Shown: piece by piece, positions 5,077 to 5,669 of the stretch
Numbering within the stretch: the first letter of the stretch is position 1
Layout: every line of letters starts with the position of its first letter
Assembly (NCBI GenBank): GCA_020696885.1
Contig: JAJFMS010000286.1
Coordinates: 1-5,669, forward strand
Reading direction: 5' to 3'
DNA: 5,669 nt
Source: Armatimonadota bacterium
Lineage (GTDB): Bacteria; Armatimonadota; SYMT01
Made by a program: the position numbers and the translations under genes
The notes under the pieces: generated by a model
Told to the model about the DNA's origin: nothing
The model's input: the letters and a program-made list of their open reading frames with translations, nothing else
Database searches by the model: none

Positions 5077-5669
5077 TCACTTCACCGCCTCGTCGAAGCG
5101 AGCTTTAGGATATACGTATCCGCGCTCGGATGGCTCAGCGTACCATCGAATGGGACGCAGGATGAGCGCCCCCTCACGATATTCCCACTCATATTCGAAG
5201 TCGGCGCAAAGCAGGTCGAGTGTTTCTGCGAGGGGACGTTCAACAATGTCGGCGGTGAGCCACGACTGCTCCCGCCGCCAACGCCCGCCTGGGTCGTTTT
5301 CCCGCTGTACGTAGGCACAGTCAGCGAGGATCGGCAGATTCGTTTGCCGATCCAGTTCTCGGAGGTACTCCGCCAGCACCAGCGCCGCGGGAGGACGCTC
5401 ACCTGCCTCAAGACCACCGGACCTATGGGTGTCTCGGAGCGTTATGCGACGGCGAAAAGCCGGCGCGTCGGGCGGTTTCGAAGGCGACGCAATGGCCGCG
5501 ATACGTCGCTCCGACGCCGGCTGGCGGCCAAACGGATCTGCGTATACCACGTTAAAGTCGTTCCCGTGGCGGCCATAGCGCATGCTAGCCCAGATCGTCG
5601 GCCGGTTGAGTGTCCCTCCCAACTGAAGCCGCAGCCTACCCTGTGCGACAACCAGGTCCGAGGGGCGGT
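5077..5669 (-). CDS. C-terminal part of a protein with an STN-like module (5' truncated)
   Basis: Read on the minus strand, the frame is open from the right edge of the window to TGA at 5079-5077, giving 196 visible residues. A TTG at 5622-5620 could be read as a start, but the frame continues upstream with plausible sequence (DLVVAQGRLRLQLGGTLNRP), so the true start is beyond the window. Visible residues about 93-172 resemble the STN fold found before secretins and TonB receptors: LAEYLRELDRQTNLPILAD, then WLTADIVERPLAETLDLLCADFEYEWEYREGALILRP. In that fold a short helix (LxxLxxQTxLpI) is followed by a beta strand, a second PLxExLDxL helix and a final strand pair. The chain ends shortly after the module, with no secretin pore or TonB barrel. 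The earlier part (VVYADPFGRQPASERRIAAI) is not recognised. It is probably an exported or envelope-associated protein, but that is inferred; the signal peptide is not in view. The family is uncertain; the frame itself is convincing. Confidence 0.72.
   Translation of the reverse strand, partial: RPSDLVVAQGRLRLQLGGTLNRPTIWASMRYGRHGNDFNVVYADPFGRQPASERRIAAIASPSKPPDAPAFRRRITLRDTHRSGGLEAGERPPAALVLAEYLRELDRQTNLPILADCAYVQRENDPGGRWRREQSWLTADIVERPLAETLDLLCADFEYEWEYREGALILRPIRWYAEPSERGYVYPKARFDEAVK

Overview
The window is about 5.7 kb of GC-rich bacterial DNA with four genes on the plus strand and one convergent gene on the minus strand. No rRNA, tRNA, IS element, phage gene or CRISPR array is visible. 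The gene content (a surface protein with FN3 and ASH-type domains, a secreted G8/beta-helix protein, an STN-like exported protein) and the spacer filled with short repeats fit an environmental bacterium such as Armatimonadota, Planctomycetota, Verrucomicrobiota or Acidobacteriota. This placement is inferred from style only; no marker gene is present.

Layout. 1-494: the 3' end of a surface or exported protein, the end of an FN3 domain followed by an ASH/'choice-of-anchor D'-type beta-sandwich. 495-616: spacer ending in a Shine-Dalgarno site. 617-1669: complete aldo/keto reductase with the full D-Y-K-H tetrad. 1666-2316: complete beta-class carbonic anhydrase that overlaps the reductase by 4 nt (ATGA), so the two form a translationally coupled pair. 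2317-2628: a 312-nt spacer with no credible gene but two unrelated repeat families, a nearly 8-copy TTCGGTG heptamer array and a set of decamer-based direct repeats ending in CTGCGGC. 2629-4986: a secreted 785-aa protein with a signal peptide, a G8 domain, a CEMIP/TMEM2-like right-handed beta-helix and a C-terminal Ig-like domain. 4987-5076: short convergent spacer. 5077-5669, minus strand: the C-terminal 196 aa of a protein with an STN-like module, its 5' end outside the window.

How the genes relate. The reductase and carbonic anhydrase are cytoplasmic housekeeping-type enzymes, linked by overlap; no shared pathway is obvious. The other three proteins look exported or envelope-associated. 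The most interesting items are the bacterial CEMIP-like G8 protein, a candidate for acting on extracellular polysaccharide, and the repeat-packed spacer in front of it. I see no clear evidence of a wholly new multi-gene system.
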